Positions 9,514 through 18,328 are shown, numbered from the stretch's first letter. The stretch is DNA of 64,000 nucleotides from Deltaproteobacteria bacterium (GCA_030595125.1 JAUVDV010000023.1:1-64000), one strand, 5' to 3'. Notes: generated from the letters alone by a model not told the origin. Numbers and translations are program-made.

Positions 9514-10464
9514 TTATTTTTTCGGCTCCTCGGATCCATCGTTGGTGTCGGTGTCCACTGACGGTTCCTCGCCCTCGTCGGGTGGCTCCTCCTTCGGCAG
9601 GGCGCCGAGCAGCTTACCCTTCTTGTTCTTTCTGAGCTTCGGCTCGTCGTGCTTCGGCCTCCATTTTGCGTCGAACTGGAACGCGCTCTTGCGCATTATC
9701 TGTCGCAGGCAGCCCGATTGCCCCGGACCCGAGCGGTCGGCCCAGAAGAAGGATCGCTTGTCGCGTACGTCCAGATGTATGAAGCCGGAGGTGGGGTAGT
9801 AGCCGACGCCAACGTGTCCGAACCTCCTGGCCACTTTCGCCACCCCCGGCAACTTGATTCCCGGAAGCATGATGTCCACGGCTGTTCCGTCGGTGTGGTG
9901 GCTTTCGGCCCCACTGTTTCTGCTCTCTCGATAGCCGGAGATGACGTTGATCTGACGGGCTTTGAATCTGTCGGCCAGCTTGTACAGGAGCTTGATCAAC
10001 CTGGGGTGGATGGGATGTGTTGCGTGTGTGTTCTTGTCGCGCATCAGGTGCTCGATCTGGGCGACCGCCTCCGGATCGAGAGATCCGTCCGGCTCGAAGG
10101 GAAAAATCCGGATGCGTTCCCCGAGATTGACCGAGTACATGGTCAGATCGCGGTAACCGGCTCTCCACCGAGGTTTGGGGATCTTTGGCACCCTTCGCCA
10201 GTTTCGTACCATTTTTTTGTATTGGGGCGATGAGTTGGCTCGGCATCGATGCTTTCGTCGTCTCTTTTTCTTGCTCTTTTTCTTGCTCTTTTTTTTCACC
10301 TCCGGCGTGGATAGTGCCTCTGCGGCGGCCTCCGTGGCAGGCGTGGTCGAGTCATCCACTGCCTGGGAGTTCGCGGGTTTGACATCGTCGGTGTCTTGCA
10401 CACCGAGCGGGCCGGGCCCGGAGGAGATCAATATGAGCATCAGAGTTCCAAACATAGTCATCAT
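9514..10464 (-). CDS. DUF882 / YcbK-like M15-type peptidase
   Basis: A 316-residue exported protein with a short N-terminal hydrophobic signal (MFGTLMLILISSG). A very basic run of Lys/Arg (KKKSKKKSKKKRRRK) lies near residues 57-71. The C-terminal half is the DUF882 domain: the SHHTDGTAVDI motif supplies a zinc ligand His and Asp, and FIHLDVR supplies the second His, as in peptidase M15 / YcbK proteins. Family members cleave peptidoglycan peptide cross-links or are related to DD-carboxypeptidases. The tail is rich in Asp/Glu/Lys. The Lys-rich linker could bind anionic cell-wall polymers or DNA; that is inference. It is divergent from the HD-domain gene. Confidence 0.87.
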   Translation of the reverse strand: MMTMFGTLMLILISSGPGPLGVQDTDDVKPANSQAVDDSTTPATEAAAEALSTPEVKKKSKKKSKKKRRRKHRCRANSSPQYKKMVRNWRRVPKIPKPRWRAGYRDLTMYSVNLGERIRIFPFEPDGSLDPEAVAQIEHLMRDKNTHATHPIHPRLIKLLYKLADRFKARQINVISGYRESRNSGAESHHTDGTAVDIMLPGIKLPGVAKVARRFGHVGVGYYPTSGFIHLDVRDKRSFFWADRSGPGQSGCLRQIMRKSAFQFDAKWRPKHDEPKLRKNKKGKLLGALPKEEPPDEGEEPSVDTDTNDGSEEPKK

Positions 10465-10535
10465 ATACTCCGTTTTACTGAGACTTGTTCATTAAACGAT
10501 GTGTTCATTTCCTTGACTTCCACTTGCGTTTTTCC

Positions 10536-12560
10536 ATGGCAGCGGAGATGATCTCGTTTTCGGAGTATTCATCCGACACCAGAGACGACCGGACACAGCG
10601 ACCATTGATGAGGAACCTGAGAACCAGAACCTACACATCTGTCTTTTCCGGAACGGTGCTCGCCCTCGTTTTTGCGGTTCTGTGGGTCTGCACACAATCC
10701 GTGGAGCTGTGGGTTCCATCCTCGGAGGTGAAGGATGGCGTCGAGGCTCCCGTCACGGTGAGGCTGCCCGGTAATTACTTTCGCATTACAATGTTGCGCA
10801 ACGAGGTTCACTATCTCGCCACCGCATCCTCCACCTGTCCGAACGTCTTTCCACGGGGGGCCAAGGTTTCAGCGGGGACCGAGTGTTCCAAGGTTCTGCA
10901 TGCTTTCGAGGCGGCACGACGGCCCATCAGGCCCACGAGACTACTCGGGTCCTTTGCACTGTTTTTGGTCGTCGGACTGCTCCTGAGCGCCTACATGCGT
11001 CGGGAGGTGATGGGCCGTGCCCGGTGGTTCAGGTGCCAGGTTGCCGTCTTCGTGATCCTCACCGTCATGGCGATGGGCTCGAAAGCTATTCTCCTGTTCA
11101 CGGGCCTGCCCGCCCAGATCCTTCCGGTGGCCATGGTGCCGCTGTTGGCGACCTATTATCTCGGCAGGCGACTGTCGTTCTGCGTGGCCTTCGCGGCTGC
11201 CATTGTCGCCTCGTCGTTGGTGAACTACGACGTGGGCCTCTTCCTCATCTACCTGATGACGGGCGTGGCCTCGGTTGTGGTGCTCGGCTCGCGTCGAAGA
11301 ACCCGCGTACTCGTCAAGGCGGGCGCCATGGCCGCATGGGTCGCGGTCGTATCCACGCTGGTCATCACCCTGGTATTTTCGGGAACGCTCGATATTTACG
11401 ACGACATGACGGAGCATGTGGATCCCAGGTACTCCATCTGGCTGGCCGCTCTGTTCTCCGGTATCGGTTCCGGTCTGGTGGCCATGCTATTCGCTCCCAT
11501 CATAGGCCTGATGGTGGACGAGGTCTCCCGGGGAAGGCTCCTGGATTTGCAAGACCTGGATCATCCGTTGCTGACCAGGTTGAGGGAAAACGCTCCGAGC
11601 ACATGGGAGCACAGCCGGGCCATGGCCAACCTGGCGGAGGCGGCAACCCATGCCATCGGCGGGAACGCTCTCCTGGTCCGAGTCGGCGCCTATTACCACG
11701 ACGTCGGAAAGAGCCTCCGTCCGGAATATTTCATCGAGAACCAGGGCGGCGGCGAGAACCCCCACGACAAGCTGAGCCCTCACGACTCGGCCCGGGCGAT
11801 CTTTCAGCACGTGGTGGAGGGCACCAACATGTTGAGAGATGAAGTGGTGCCCGAGGATGTCATTGAATTTGCCTACAGCCATCATGGCACGGGGCTTCTG
11901 GAGTTCTTCTGGCACAAGAACCTGGCGGACGGAAACTCACAGAATCTGACCGAGGAGGACTTCAGTTACCATGGGCACCGACCGACCACACGGGAGACGG
12001 GCATCCTCATGGTTGTCGACGCAATCGAGGCGGCTGCCCGAACGGTGGATCACCCGGAGAAGTTAGCTTTCGAGAGTCTCGTGCAGAGGATAGTGTTCTC
12101 GAAGCTCTCCCAGGGGCAACTGGACGAAACCTCGCTGACCCTGGCAGATCTCCGCATCGTCTCCAATAACATCGTGGATACGCTGGTCGGCATGTATCAC
12201 GCGCGAATCAAGTATCCCTGGCAGATAGAGAGCACCGGGCTGAGCGCGAGTTCGACTCCCCAGGAAGGATCACCGGTGGTGGCGGACGGAACGGATGCCA
12301 GCGTGCAGGATACAGGTACCGGCGGAAGTTCCCAGCACGCTGTGATCGATTCACTTTCACAGACCGGCAACGGTGCCCCTGTTCCATCCGAGCTCTCACC
12401 GGAGCCCACACCGGAGCCGGTTCGAGAGCCCACACCGGAGCCGGTGCCGAAGCCGATTCAGGAGCAGACTCCAACAACCTTCACGGGACCGGCGCCAACG
12501 GCAAAGCGGAACACCGAGCCCGGGGTTCCTTCCTCAAAGCCGGACGAGAAAAAAAATTAG
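10536..12560 (+). CDS. 7TM-HD family membrane phosphohydrolase (PgpH-like)
   Basis: A polytopic protein with about eight hydrophobic segments in the first half and a cytoplasmic HD domain (about residues 355-545). The HD motifs are HSRAMANL (first His), YYHDVGKS (the HD pair), SPHDSARAI, YSHHGTG and VVDAIEAA (final Asp). This layout matches the 7TM-HD (PgpH) group, whose characterised members hydrolyse cyclic di-AMP. The extracytoplasmic segment between helices 1 and 2 is only about 80 residues, much shorter than in Firmicutes PgpH. The C-terminal tail has Glu-Pro-Thr/Val repeats (PEPTPEPV). Start choice is uncertain: 10536 or 10608 are likelier than the most upstream ATG at 10485. No diadenylate cyclase gene is in this window. 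Confidence 0.9.
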   Translation: MAAEMISFSEYSSDTRDDRTQRPLMRNLRTRTYTSVFSGTVLALVFAVLWVCTQSVELWVPSSEVKDGVEAPVTVRLPGNYFRITMLRNEVHYLATASSTCPNVFPRGAKVSAGTECSKVLHAFEAARRPIRPTRLLGSFALFLVVGLLLSAYMRREVMGRARWFRCQVAVFVILTVMAMGSKAILLFTGLPAQILPVAMVPLLATYYLGRRLSFCVAFAAAIVASSLVNYDVGLFLIYLMTGVASVVVLGSRRRTRVLVKAGAMAAWVAVVSTLVITLVFSGTLDIYDDMTEHVDPRYSIWLAALFSGIGSGLVAMLFAPIIGLMVDEVSRGRLLDLQDLDHPLLTRLRENAPSTWEHSRAMANLAEAATHAIGGNALLVRVGAYYHDVGKSLRPEYFIENQGGGENPHDKLSPHDSARAIFQHVVEGTNMLRDEVVPEDVIEFAYSHHGTGLLEFFWHKNLADGNSQNLTEEDFSYHGHRPTTRETGILMVVDAIEAAARTVDHPEKLAFESLVQRIVFSKLSQGQLDETSLTLADLRIVSNNIVDTLVGMYHARIKYPWQIESTGLSASSTPQEGSPVVADGTDASVQDTGTGGSSQHAVIDSLSQTGNGAPVPSELSPEPTPEPVREPTPEPVPKPIQEQTPTTFTGPAPTAKRNTEPGVPSSKPDEKKN

Positions 12561-12609
12561 AGCGCGCAGCCGAAAATTGCGATAAATTTGTAGTACGAAG
12601 GAGGACGAT

Positions 12610-13182
12610 ATGAAAATTCGATATTTGTTGATTTTACTGGTCGCCAGCGGGTTGTTGCAGGTTGCTTGCGGCAGCGATTCACCTTTACCCTACGACACCG
12701 AGGACGGTGGGACCGGCGACGCGGATTCGGACGGTGACGCGGACGGTGATGGTGACTCCGACACGGACTCCGACACGGACTCCGACACGGACTCCGACAC
12801 GGACTCCGACACGGACTCCGACACGGACTCCGACACGGATTCCGATACTGACACCGATACGGACACCGACACGGGAAGTGTCACTTGCGCGACCCAATAT
12901 ACAGCGTCCGACATCGACGGATACATCGACTGCGATTCCAACCCCACGGAATGCCATATCGGATACAATAGCCAGTCCCACTCTTGCACCATGGTCTGCG
13001 AAGATCACGGCGGCGAGTGCCTCAACGCGTACAACGATGCGTCCGCAGGATGCGGCGTCGGCGGGGGTTACAACTGTGACGGCACGTATTTCTCCACTGC
13101 GGTATGTGTATGTTCGCTGGGATGTGGGGGCGGCCCTCCCTGCACAGGGGGGCAGATCTGTAGCGGCGGCACCTGTAGCTAA
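12610..13182 (+). CDS. Lipoprotein with Asp-Ser/Asp-Thr linker and Cys-rich C-terminus
   Basis: A 190-residue lipoprotein with lipobox VACG (Cys20) and a strong ribosome binding site (GGAGG, 5 bases before ATG). Residues about 30-93 are an uncharged-backbone acidic linker of Gly-Asp, Asp-Ser and Asp-Thr repeats, encoded in part by seven perfect 12-bp tandem copies. The C-terminal 95 residues contain about 14 cysteines and no recognised domain; a small disulfide-bonded module is likely. It probably presents this module outside the cell, the linker acting as a spacer. It is transcribed just after the HD-domain gene (50 bases) but with its own ribosome binding site. Confidence 0.85.
   Translation: MKIRYLLILLVASGLLQVACGSDSPLPYDTEDGGTGDADSDGDADGDGDSDTDSDTDSDTDSDTDSDTDSDTDSDTDSDTDTDTDTDTGSVTCATQYTASDIDGYIDCDSNPTECHIGYNSQSHSCTMVCEDHGGECLNAYNDASAGCGVGGGYNCDGTYFSTAVCVCSLGCGGGPPCTGGQICSGGTCS
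12754..12837 (+). repeat. Seven perfect tandem copies of a 12-bp unit
   Basis: The unit GACTCCGACACG is repeated seven times without a mismatch and encodes Asp-Ser-Asp-Thr inside the acidic linker of the lipoprotein gene at 12610. Degenerate copies continue to about 12875. Since the unit is a multiple of three, copy-number change would lengthen or shorten the linker without shifting the frame. Confidence 0.95.
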
Positions 13183-13221
13183 TAATAGACCTTCAGATTG
13201 ACACTACCCCCCGGAATGTCT

Positions 13222-14250
13222 TCACCAGTCAAAGTATTCCAGGGTGCCGGTGTGTTCGCCGTCCGGAAAAAGTCGACGCTGGTTTGAACCATCAGGATTC
13301 ATCAATATCAATCGATGGTATCCGCCGATCACATGATTGTCGCTGTCTGTGATCCAATCTATCGCGCCGAATAGTATCCGGCTCGCATCGGCGGAGAAAA
13401 GAGTGACTCCCCAACCCGTATCAGTGCTATTGGTCAGCCTCTCCACGTTTCCACTCAGATCGACACGGTGAACATTCCAGGGAGTGAGTTCCTCCCAGTC
13501 CTGTGCGAAACTGGCCGTGTCGAACCAGATCCTGCTGCCTTCGAACCGCGTAAAAAGAATCTGATCGCTGTCAAAACTCCAGCTCGGATCGTGATCAGAC
13601 TGCCAGCCGCTTGTAGTAGTCAATCTCAGCGGGTCAGATCCATCACTGTTCATGGTGTAGATTTCCTCCCGACCGGCTTGCTGTGTATTTCGTGTCGATT
13701 TGAAGACGATCATTGTGCCATCAGGGGACCACTCGGGGTCATTGTTTTCCCATGAGGAATCCGTAAGCTGCACAAGCGCACTTCCGTTATTATCCATTAC
13801 ATAGATATCTGCTGCGCTAAAAGGGTTTCCCTCCGCGTCCCTGAAGGACCCGAACACGATCATGGCGCCGTCTGGCGACCAATCGGGGTGGGCGTCTATT
13901 ACATCATTGTCGGTAAGTTGGGCTTCTTCCCCCGTGGTCAGATCGAGGGTGTATATCTCCCAGGTCAACTGATTACCTTCATCGCCCCCGTTGAAAGCCA
14001 CGCTGCTGCCGTCGAAGGAGATGGCCGGATTGTTTTCATGGCGGTCGTTGTCGGTCAGCCTGGTTATAAGCCCGTTCTTTTCCAGCAGGTACAATTCACC
14101 TTCTGGCGAATCCGCCCTGGACATGAAAACGATTCTTTCATTGGGCTGCTCTTTCCACAGTGCGTACGGATCTTCTTGCGCGACAGGTTCATTGACGCCG
14201 CAAGAGACTCCCAGGATGGCAAGCGCCAACACCGCCCGCAAGGGTGACAT
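13222..14250 (-). CDS. PD40 beta-propeller lipoprotein (TolB-like)
   Basis: Starting at 14250 the protein has 342 residues with a lipoprotein signal (ALAILGVSCG). It is built of WD40-like PD40 repeats, visible as recurring segments such as DNDRHENNPAISFDGS, DAHPDWSPDGAMIVFGSFR, NDPEWSPDGTMIVFKSTR and SDHDPSWSFDSDQILFTRF. This is the C-terminal propeller fold of TolB, without the TolB N-terminal domain. Family members bind proteins or glycans; the partner is unknown. Its ATG overlaps the stop of the upstream response regulator gene (TAATG), indicating translational coupling, which links this surface sensor-like protein to a signalling protein. Confidence 0.85.
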   Translation of the reverse strand: MSPLRAVLALAILGVSCGVNEPVAQEDPYALWKEQPNERIVFMSRADSPEGELYLLEKNGLITRLTDNDRHENNPAISFDGSSVAFNGGDEGNQLTWEIYTLDLTTGEEAQLTDNDVIDAHPDWSPDGAMIVFGSFRDAEGNPFSAADIYVMDNNGSALVQLTDSSWENNDPEWSPDGTMIVFKSTRNTQQAGREEIYTMNSDGSDPLRLTTTSGWQSDHDPSWSFDSDQILFTRFEGSRIWFDTASFAQDWEELTPWNVHRVDLSGNVERLTNSTDTGWGVTLFSADASRILFGAIDWITDSDNHVIGGYHRLILMNPDGSNQRRLFPDGEHTGTLEYFDW

Positions 14251-14675
14251 TATGAAGGAGAATCGGAATCCGCTCGCACGATGGACAGGACGGTCTGGGC
14301 GAGTTTGTCCATGTCGAAGGGTTTCTCTATGAATGCGCACCCGTGCGCCGCGAGGGAATCCAGCAGTTCATTGCGGGGTCTGACGCCCGAGGACAGGATG
14401 ATCCGCGCGTCCGGGTCGTCGGAGATGATTGACTCGAAGGCCGCCTCGCCGCTCATGCCTCTCATTCTCATGTCGAGCATCACCACGTCGATCTCTTCGC
14501 GCCGCTCCCCATAGATACTCAGGGCTCCCTCGCAGGAGTTCACGGAGATTACTTTTCCGCCGAGCTCCTCGATCATCATCACGAGAATCTGAAGCAGACG
14601 CTCCTCGTCGTCAGCCAAGAGAATCGTGAGACCATCGAGCAGAAAGTTCTCGGTGGACTCTGAATTGTGGTCCAT
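14250..14675 (-). CDS. Stand-alone response regulator receiver domain
   Basis: A 141-residue single-domain response regulator with no output domain. The acidic pocket is in LLADDEERLL, the phosphoacceptor Asp in VVMLDMRMRGMSG, the switch Ser in IILSSGV and the conserved Lys in FIEKPFD. I use the ATG at 14675 because the longer form would run into hrcA on the other strand and adds no receiver structure. Such CheY-type proteins relay phosphate or bind partners. No histidine kinase gene is nearby. It is coupled by TAATG to a propeller lipoprotein and divergent from hrcA, 63 bases away. Confidence 0.9.
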   Translation of the reverse strand: MDHNSESTENFLLDGLTILLADDEERLLQILVMMIEELGGKVISVNSCEGALSIYGERREEIDVVMLDMRMRGMSGEAAFESIISDDPDARIILSSGVRPRNELLDSLAAHGCAFIEKPFDMDKLAQTVLSIVRADSDSPS

Positions 14676-14738
14676 ACTTTTGGTTATGAGTCTTTCGATG
14701 CCGGTGTCAAGGGTACCGTTGCGAAAGCCGAGGTGAAA

Positions 14739-15797
14739 ATGAGCAGGAACCTGATAATCGGCGAGCCCCTCGATGAGCGCCAGAAACAAGTTCTTTTTGC
14801 GACCATCGCAAAGTATGTGGAGACCGGGCGACCCGTGAGCTCAAAGTCCCTTTCCACCGGTTTGCTCAAAGAGCTTTCACCGGCGTCGATCCGACGAACA
14901 CTGCAAGATCTCACCCTGATCGGGTTACTGATCCAGCCCCATGTTTCGGCCGGGCGAACACCTACAGATAGTGCATTTCGCATGTTCGTGGACGCCCTGC
15001 GGGAGCCGAGCGTCTCCGTGAATACCGATGATCGCGACGCGCTGTGGGGTAGCATCAGGGGCCTGATTCCCTCGGAAACCGGATCCTGGAGAGAAATGGT
15101 CAGACTCCTGTCCGATCTCTCTACCCAGGCAGCGCTGGTAATAACCCCTGCGGTTTCCGACTCAATCCTTGCGCAACTCAAGTTCATTCCCATAGAGGGA
15201 AGCCGGTTGCTTGCTGTTGTGGTGACCCGCGAGGGGCTCGTGCACAACGCGTATCTCAAATGTGACAAGCCGGTAGAGCGGGGCGAGCTGGAGCGAATTC
15301 ACAACTATCTGGAGGAGGTGACCGCCGGGCACACCCTGAACGAGGTTCGCCACGTGTTGAGGGACGAGATGGTGGACGCAAAGAAGAGATGCGACGACCT
15401 GCGGCACCGGGCGGCAACCCTCGGCTCGGCGGCGCTGGAGTCCAGTCGCGACAGCGTTTCGCAGTTGCTGGTTGAGGGGCGAAGCAAGTTGATCGAGCAG
15501 CCGGAGCTGGAGGGTAGCCTGCGGGAACTGATGTCCAGGCTGGAGGAGAAGGCGCGCATCCTGACTCTCCTCGATCAGGCGGCCGAGTCGGACAGGGGTC
15601 CCCTTGTGATCATCGGTAGCGAGGGGGGGGAGGAGTTCACCGGATGCGCCCTCATCGCGGCTCCTTTCGGGAAGGACGGCTTCCTCGGCAATATCGGAAT
15701 CGTCGGCTCGACCAGGATGAACTATCCGGCCATCATCCCGCTGGTTACACTCTCCGCGCAGCTCCTGTCCGATTCTTTAAAAAAAGTAGAGGAATAA
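14739..15797 (+). CDS. hrcA: Heat-inducible transcription repressor HrcA
   Basis: A 352-residue HrcA. The winged-helix DNA-binding domain occupies about residues 10-75, with the family segments GRPVSSKSL, SPASIRRTL and QPHVSAGRTPTD. The rest is the GAF-like dimerisation domain ending VTLSAQLLSDSLKKVEE. HrcA represses groE and dnaK operons by binding CIRCE operators and depends on GroEL for activity. The ATG at 14739 is preceded by GAGGTG; a longer in-frame start at 14667 lacks family similarity. No grpE, dnaK, dnaJ or groE gene and no CIRCE-like TTAGCACTC-N9-GAGTGCTAA was noticed in this window, so its targets must be elsewhere. Confidence 0.96.
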   Translation: MSRNLIIGEPLDERQKQVLFATIAKYVETGRPVSSKSLSTGLLKELSPASIRRTLQDLTLIGLLIQPHVSAGRTPTDSAFRMFVDALREPSVSVNTDDRDALWGSIRGLIPSETGSWREMVRLLSDLSTQAALVITPAVSDSILAQLKFIPIEGSRLLAVVVTREGLVHNAYLKCDKPVERGELERIHNYLEEVTAGHTLNEVRHVLRDEMVDAKKRCDDLRHRAATLGSAALESSRDSVSQLLVEGRSKLIEQPELEGSLRELMSRLEEKARILTLLDQAAESDRGPLVIIGSEGGEEFTGCALIAAPFGKDGFLGNIGIVGSTRMNYPAIIPLVTLSAQLLSDSLKKVEE

Positions 15798-15927
15798 AAT
15801 AATGCATGCGTGACCAATTGAGACAGATTTCGTGCGCGCCCGCAGAACACGGGCGAGGTATTACGTGAGGTAAGCCGAGGTCGTGTTCGAGGACGAAAGC
15901 CGGAAGATGCCTTGATTGGACACGCAT

Positions 15928-17166
15928 TTACTCGACGGCGCGGCGGATGGCGCCCAGCATGACCATATTGGTTCCTATCATCAGGCCGTGCTCCAGGTAC
16001 GGTTCGCGATTGATCGTTTTTTGCAGAATATAGGCGGACTTCCCGATGTGGGCGAAGCCGTGGTACGCGACGACGGACTTGTTGTCCTCGACCGGCGCTA
16101 TTTGCCAGCGCCATTTCGCGCCCTTGAGATCTCCTTCAATGCCTTCAAGCAAGACTCCCTGGTCGATGGAGGTCATCCTGTTGCGCGAGGTGATGCCGAA
16201 GACAGAGAATCCCAGTGTCCAGGAGAAGTCGATCTCCGTGTCCGTCGCGTCGTGAACCGTTACCTCGGAGATGGCCTTGATCATCTTCTGGTAGTTTTTT
16301 GGAGTGCTGATAGCGTCCAGGACCTTCTGGGCGGGCGCGTTTACCACCTCGATGACTGTAGCTTGTCTCAATCTGCCACCCGATCGAGAGTCGGAGATGA
16401 TCACCTGACCTCTTACCAGAAGCGGCGCGAGTCGCTTTAACTCCGAGGAAGATACGACGCGCATGGTTCCGCCCGCCTTGCCCCGGGTTCGGTGTTTGGC
16501 CAGCTTCTTTCCCCTGGCCATTTTCTCCGCCAGAGACTTCATTCCCTTGATAAGCATCGCGCCGATGGCCACATTCATGGCCTCCCGCATGGCCGGGTTG
16601 CCGCCCACGAGGAAGCGGATCAGCCACTCGGAGCTCTCCACGTCCAGAATGCCCGACAGAACGACAATCGTGTGGTTCTTGCCGTCCTCGTAGAAGTTGA
16701 AAGTAAAGCTGCCCGAACCGATGTTGCTTTTGGTGAAGGCCACGTCCGCACGCCGTGGCGGAAAGAGGGCGATGGTGTTTATCCCGGTGAAACTGAAGAG
16801 CTTGTGGCGCGATGCCCAGGACCAGGCCTTGGCGCCCTCGTGCTCCTGGATGATGATGTTTTCTTTTAGCAATGTGGACAGGTAATAATAGTTTTCGGGA
16901 TCCTCGATCGTCTTGAAGGTTATTTCCCTGGGAGCTTTTACCCGTACGGCCAGCGTCATCGACGTGGGGTTGCCCTTCGCGTCCGTTTCCGACAGGCCCA
17001 CCAGACCGTGTTTTCGGAGCAGGGGCCTTATGGAGTTGAGCTCCTTCTCGGAAAATCCTCCGGGGGCCTTGCCGGCGAAGACGGGTTGATGCAACGCGGC
17101 TATGCACACGAAAATCAGGAGCGATAGATATCGACTAAACCTGCTTGATACGCCAATTAACCCCAT
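15928..17166 (-). CDS. Exported tandem SRPBCC/COQ10-like domain protein
   Basis: The start at 17166 has a good ribosome binding site (AGAGGAGA) and gives a signal peptide (YLSLLIFVCIAALHQPVFAG); 412 residues. Two regions, about residues 75-225 and 265-410, each resemble the helix-grip SRPBCC fold: both begin with a strand on binding residues followed by a segment of the form I-x-D/T-P-x-N-Y (TIEDPENYYYL and AISTPKNYQKM) and end in a long amphipathic helix. Such folds bind lipids or other hydrophobic ligands. Export is unusual for the fold and suggests a periplasmic lipid-handling role; that is inference. It is the last gene of a minus-strand run. Confidence 0.78.
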   Translation of the reverse strand: MGLIGVSSRFSRYLSLLIFVCIAALHQPVFAGKAPGGFSEKELNSIRPLLRKHGLVGLSETDAKGNPTSMTLAVRVKAPREITFKTIEDPENYYYLSTLLKENIIIQEHEGAKAWSWASRHKLFSFTGINTIALFPPRRADVAFTKSNIGSGSFTFNFYEDGKNHTIVVLSGILDVESSEWLIRFLVGGNPAMREAMNVAIGAMLIKGMKSLAEKMARGKKLAKHRTRGKAGGTMRVVSSSELKRLAPLLVRGQVIISDSRSGGRLRQATVIEVVNAPAQKVLDAISTPKNYQKMIKAISEVTVHDATDTEIDFSWTLGFSVFGITSRNRMTSIDQGVLLEGIEGDLKGAKWRWQIAPVEDNKSVVAYHGFAHIGKSAYILQKTINREPYLEHGLMIGTNMVMLGAIRRAVE

Positions 17167-17221
17167 GGGTTCTCCTCTCTGGGGTATTGGACGTTGCACC
17201 GGGTGCTCGAATTCAGCTTCA

Positions 17222-17677
17222 TCAGGGACAACAGCTCTTCCGACCCGCCTCGCAACACTTTTTAAGATCTCCGCGCCCGTCTTCTTCGTTGCCCTGGGCG
17301 ATGAGCGCCCGCCCCCGCAGCTCCAGCACTTCCATGTCACCGGGATTGGTCAGCACCAGCACGTCGGCGATGGCCACCGCATCTTGTGCGCGGTTTTGTG
17401 AAAGGGCCTTTTTGGTCGCATCGAGCAGGTCGTTGCGCCCGGTTGCCCCCTCCTCCAGAATTCCGTCAGGGGCATTGCCTATTTCACCGACAAGAGGAGG
17501 CGCGACCAGCCCCGAGAGCAGCTCTCCGGAGGGCCCCTCGCGCAAGTCGGTCTTTTCGATTTTCTCGTCCGGTTGACTGTTTGAGATTGTTTCGGCGACG
17601 GGCGATGACCCGTTGCAACCCATGCAAAGGCAAATGAATAGTAGTAACCCCATCCCGGCCATATATTTAGTTTTCAT
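17222..17677 (-). CDS. Small TPR-like lipoprotein
   Basis: A 151-residue lipoprotein with lipobox LCMGC. The C-terminal 70 residues form a helix pair resembling one TPR unit (LSQNRAQDAVAIADVLVLTNPGD... region) and end in a Cys-rich segment (KKCCEAGRKSCCP). The middle is acidic and probably flexible. It starts 2 bases after the stop of the upstream barrel gene and is likely translated from the same message. Function unknown; small TPR lipoproteins often assist outer-membrane assembly. Confidence 0.75.
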   Translation of the reverse strand: MKTKYMAGMGLLLFICLCMGCNGSSPVAETISNSQPDEKIEKTDLREGPSGELLSGLVAPPLVGEIGNAPDGILEEGATGRNDLLDATKKALSQNRAQDAVAIADVLVLTNPGDMEVLELRGRALIAQGNEEDGRGDLKKCCEAGRKSCCP

Positions 17678-17679
17678 GT

Positions 17680-18222
17680 CTAGTAGAACTTCATGCCGAT
17701 GGTGAAACCGATGGCAACCACGTCCTCGATGTTGTCCAGAAGGAAGTAGTCCCCTTCGATGGCAAAATCGATGGCCCAGTTTGAGTTGACGAAGAACTCG
17801 TAGCCCACGCCGAGGGACACATCCATACCCAGGGTCATGCTCTTCCCCATGACGTCCTCCTCGGGAAACATGAAGGCGAGCCCACCGGCGAGCCGCATAA
17901 AGATGGCGTCGCTCAGGAAGAAATTGAACTCGGGTCCGGGCACCAGATACCAGTTGGAGTTTCCGTCGACGAGCTGGAACCTGACATCAAGGTCCAGGGC
18001 AAAGGTGACCCGCTTGGTGGGAGCGCCCCCTATCTGGACGTCCAGCAGCATGTCGCCGCCAACCTTGTCGTTTTGAATTGCGGCGCCGCCGCCGATCCCG
18101 ACCCCCGCGAACAGCCCCCGCCGATCCTGGTAGCCGTCCAGGGCAGACGCATCGGCTGCGACGAAGAGCGAGAGCGCCGCGACCGTAAATGCGACGCACT
18201 TTACGATAAGTATTTTTTTCAT
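17680..18222 (-). CDS. Small outer-membrane beta-barrel protein
   Basis: A 180-residue protein with a Sec signal peptide ending in ADASA-LDG and alternating hydrophobic/polar strands throughout; it ends in a terminal aromatic (IGMKFY), the usual recognition signal for the barrel-assembly machinery. The size fits an eight-stranded OmpA/OmpX-type barrel. The ATG has a GGAGG 7 bases upstream. It lies in the same run as LpoB-like and COG3014 genes. One copy of the 34-bp direct repeat lies just upstream, at 18248. Confidence 0.82.
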   Translation of the reverse strand: MKKILIVKCVAFTVAALSLFVAADASALDGYQDRRGLFAGVGIGGGAAIQNDKVGGDMLLDVQIGGAPTKRVTFALDLDVRFQLVDGNSNWYLVPGPEFNFFLSDAIFMRLAGGLAFMFPEEDVMGKSMTLGMDVSLGVGYEFFVNSNWAIDFAIEGDYFLLDNIEDVVAIGFTIGMKFY

Positions 18223-18247
18223 AATTGTTCCTCCGTAGTCATCTTAA

Positions 18248-18281
18248 CGCATGGACGCGACCGATACGACGGAAAATCCGC
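18248..18281. repeat. 34-bp direct repeat, copy A
   Basis: Perfectly identical to 19459-19492. On the minus strand it encodes FSVVSVASM-type tail codons plus most of the following Arg codon; in this copy that Arg codon is also followed directly by TAA (18244-18246), so the copy reproduces the end of the COG3014 gene. It sits between the SUMF1-like gene and the barrel gene and is not part of an intact gene. Confidence 0.95.
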
Positions 18282-18328
18282 ACCGGTTGCGGATTACGTT
18301 TTCGTAGTTTGAAGGGCGCGAAGACCGC

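Noticed and set aside
12754-12837. CRISPR-like regular repeats
   Set aside because: Units are 12 bp, directly adjacent with no spacers, and lie within a coding region.
12685-13008. Minus-strand frames of Val-Arg-Val-Gly or Ser-Val repeats over the 12-bp repeat
   Set aside because: They are shadows of the Asp-Ser-Asp-Thr repeat; no start signal or conserved sequence.
14676-14738. CIRCE operator upstream of hrcA
   Set aside because: No TTAGCACTC-N9-GAGTGCTAA-like dyad can be seen in the divergent gap.
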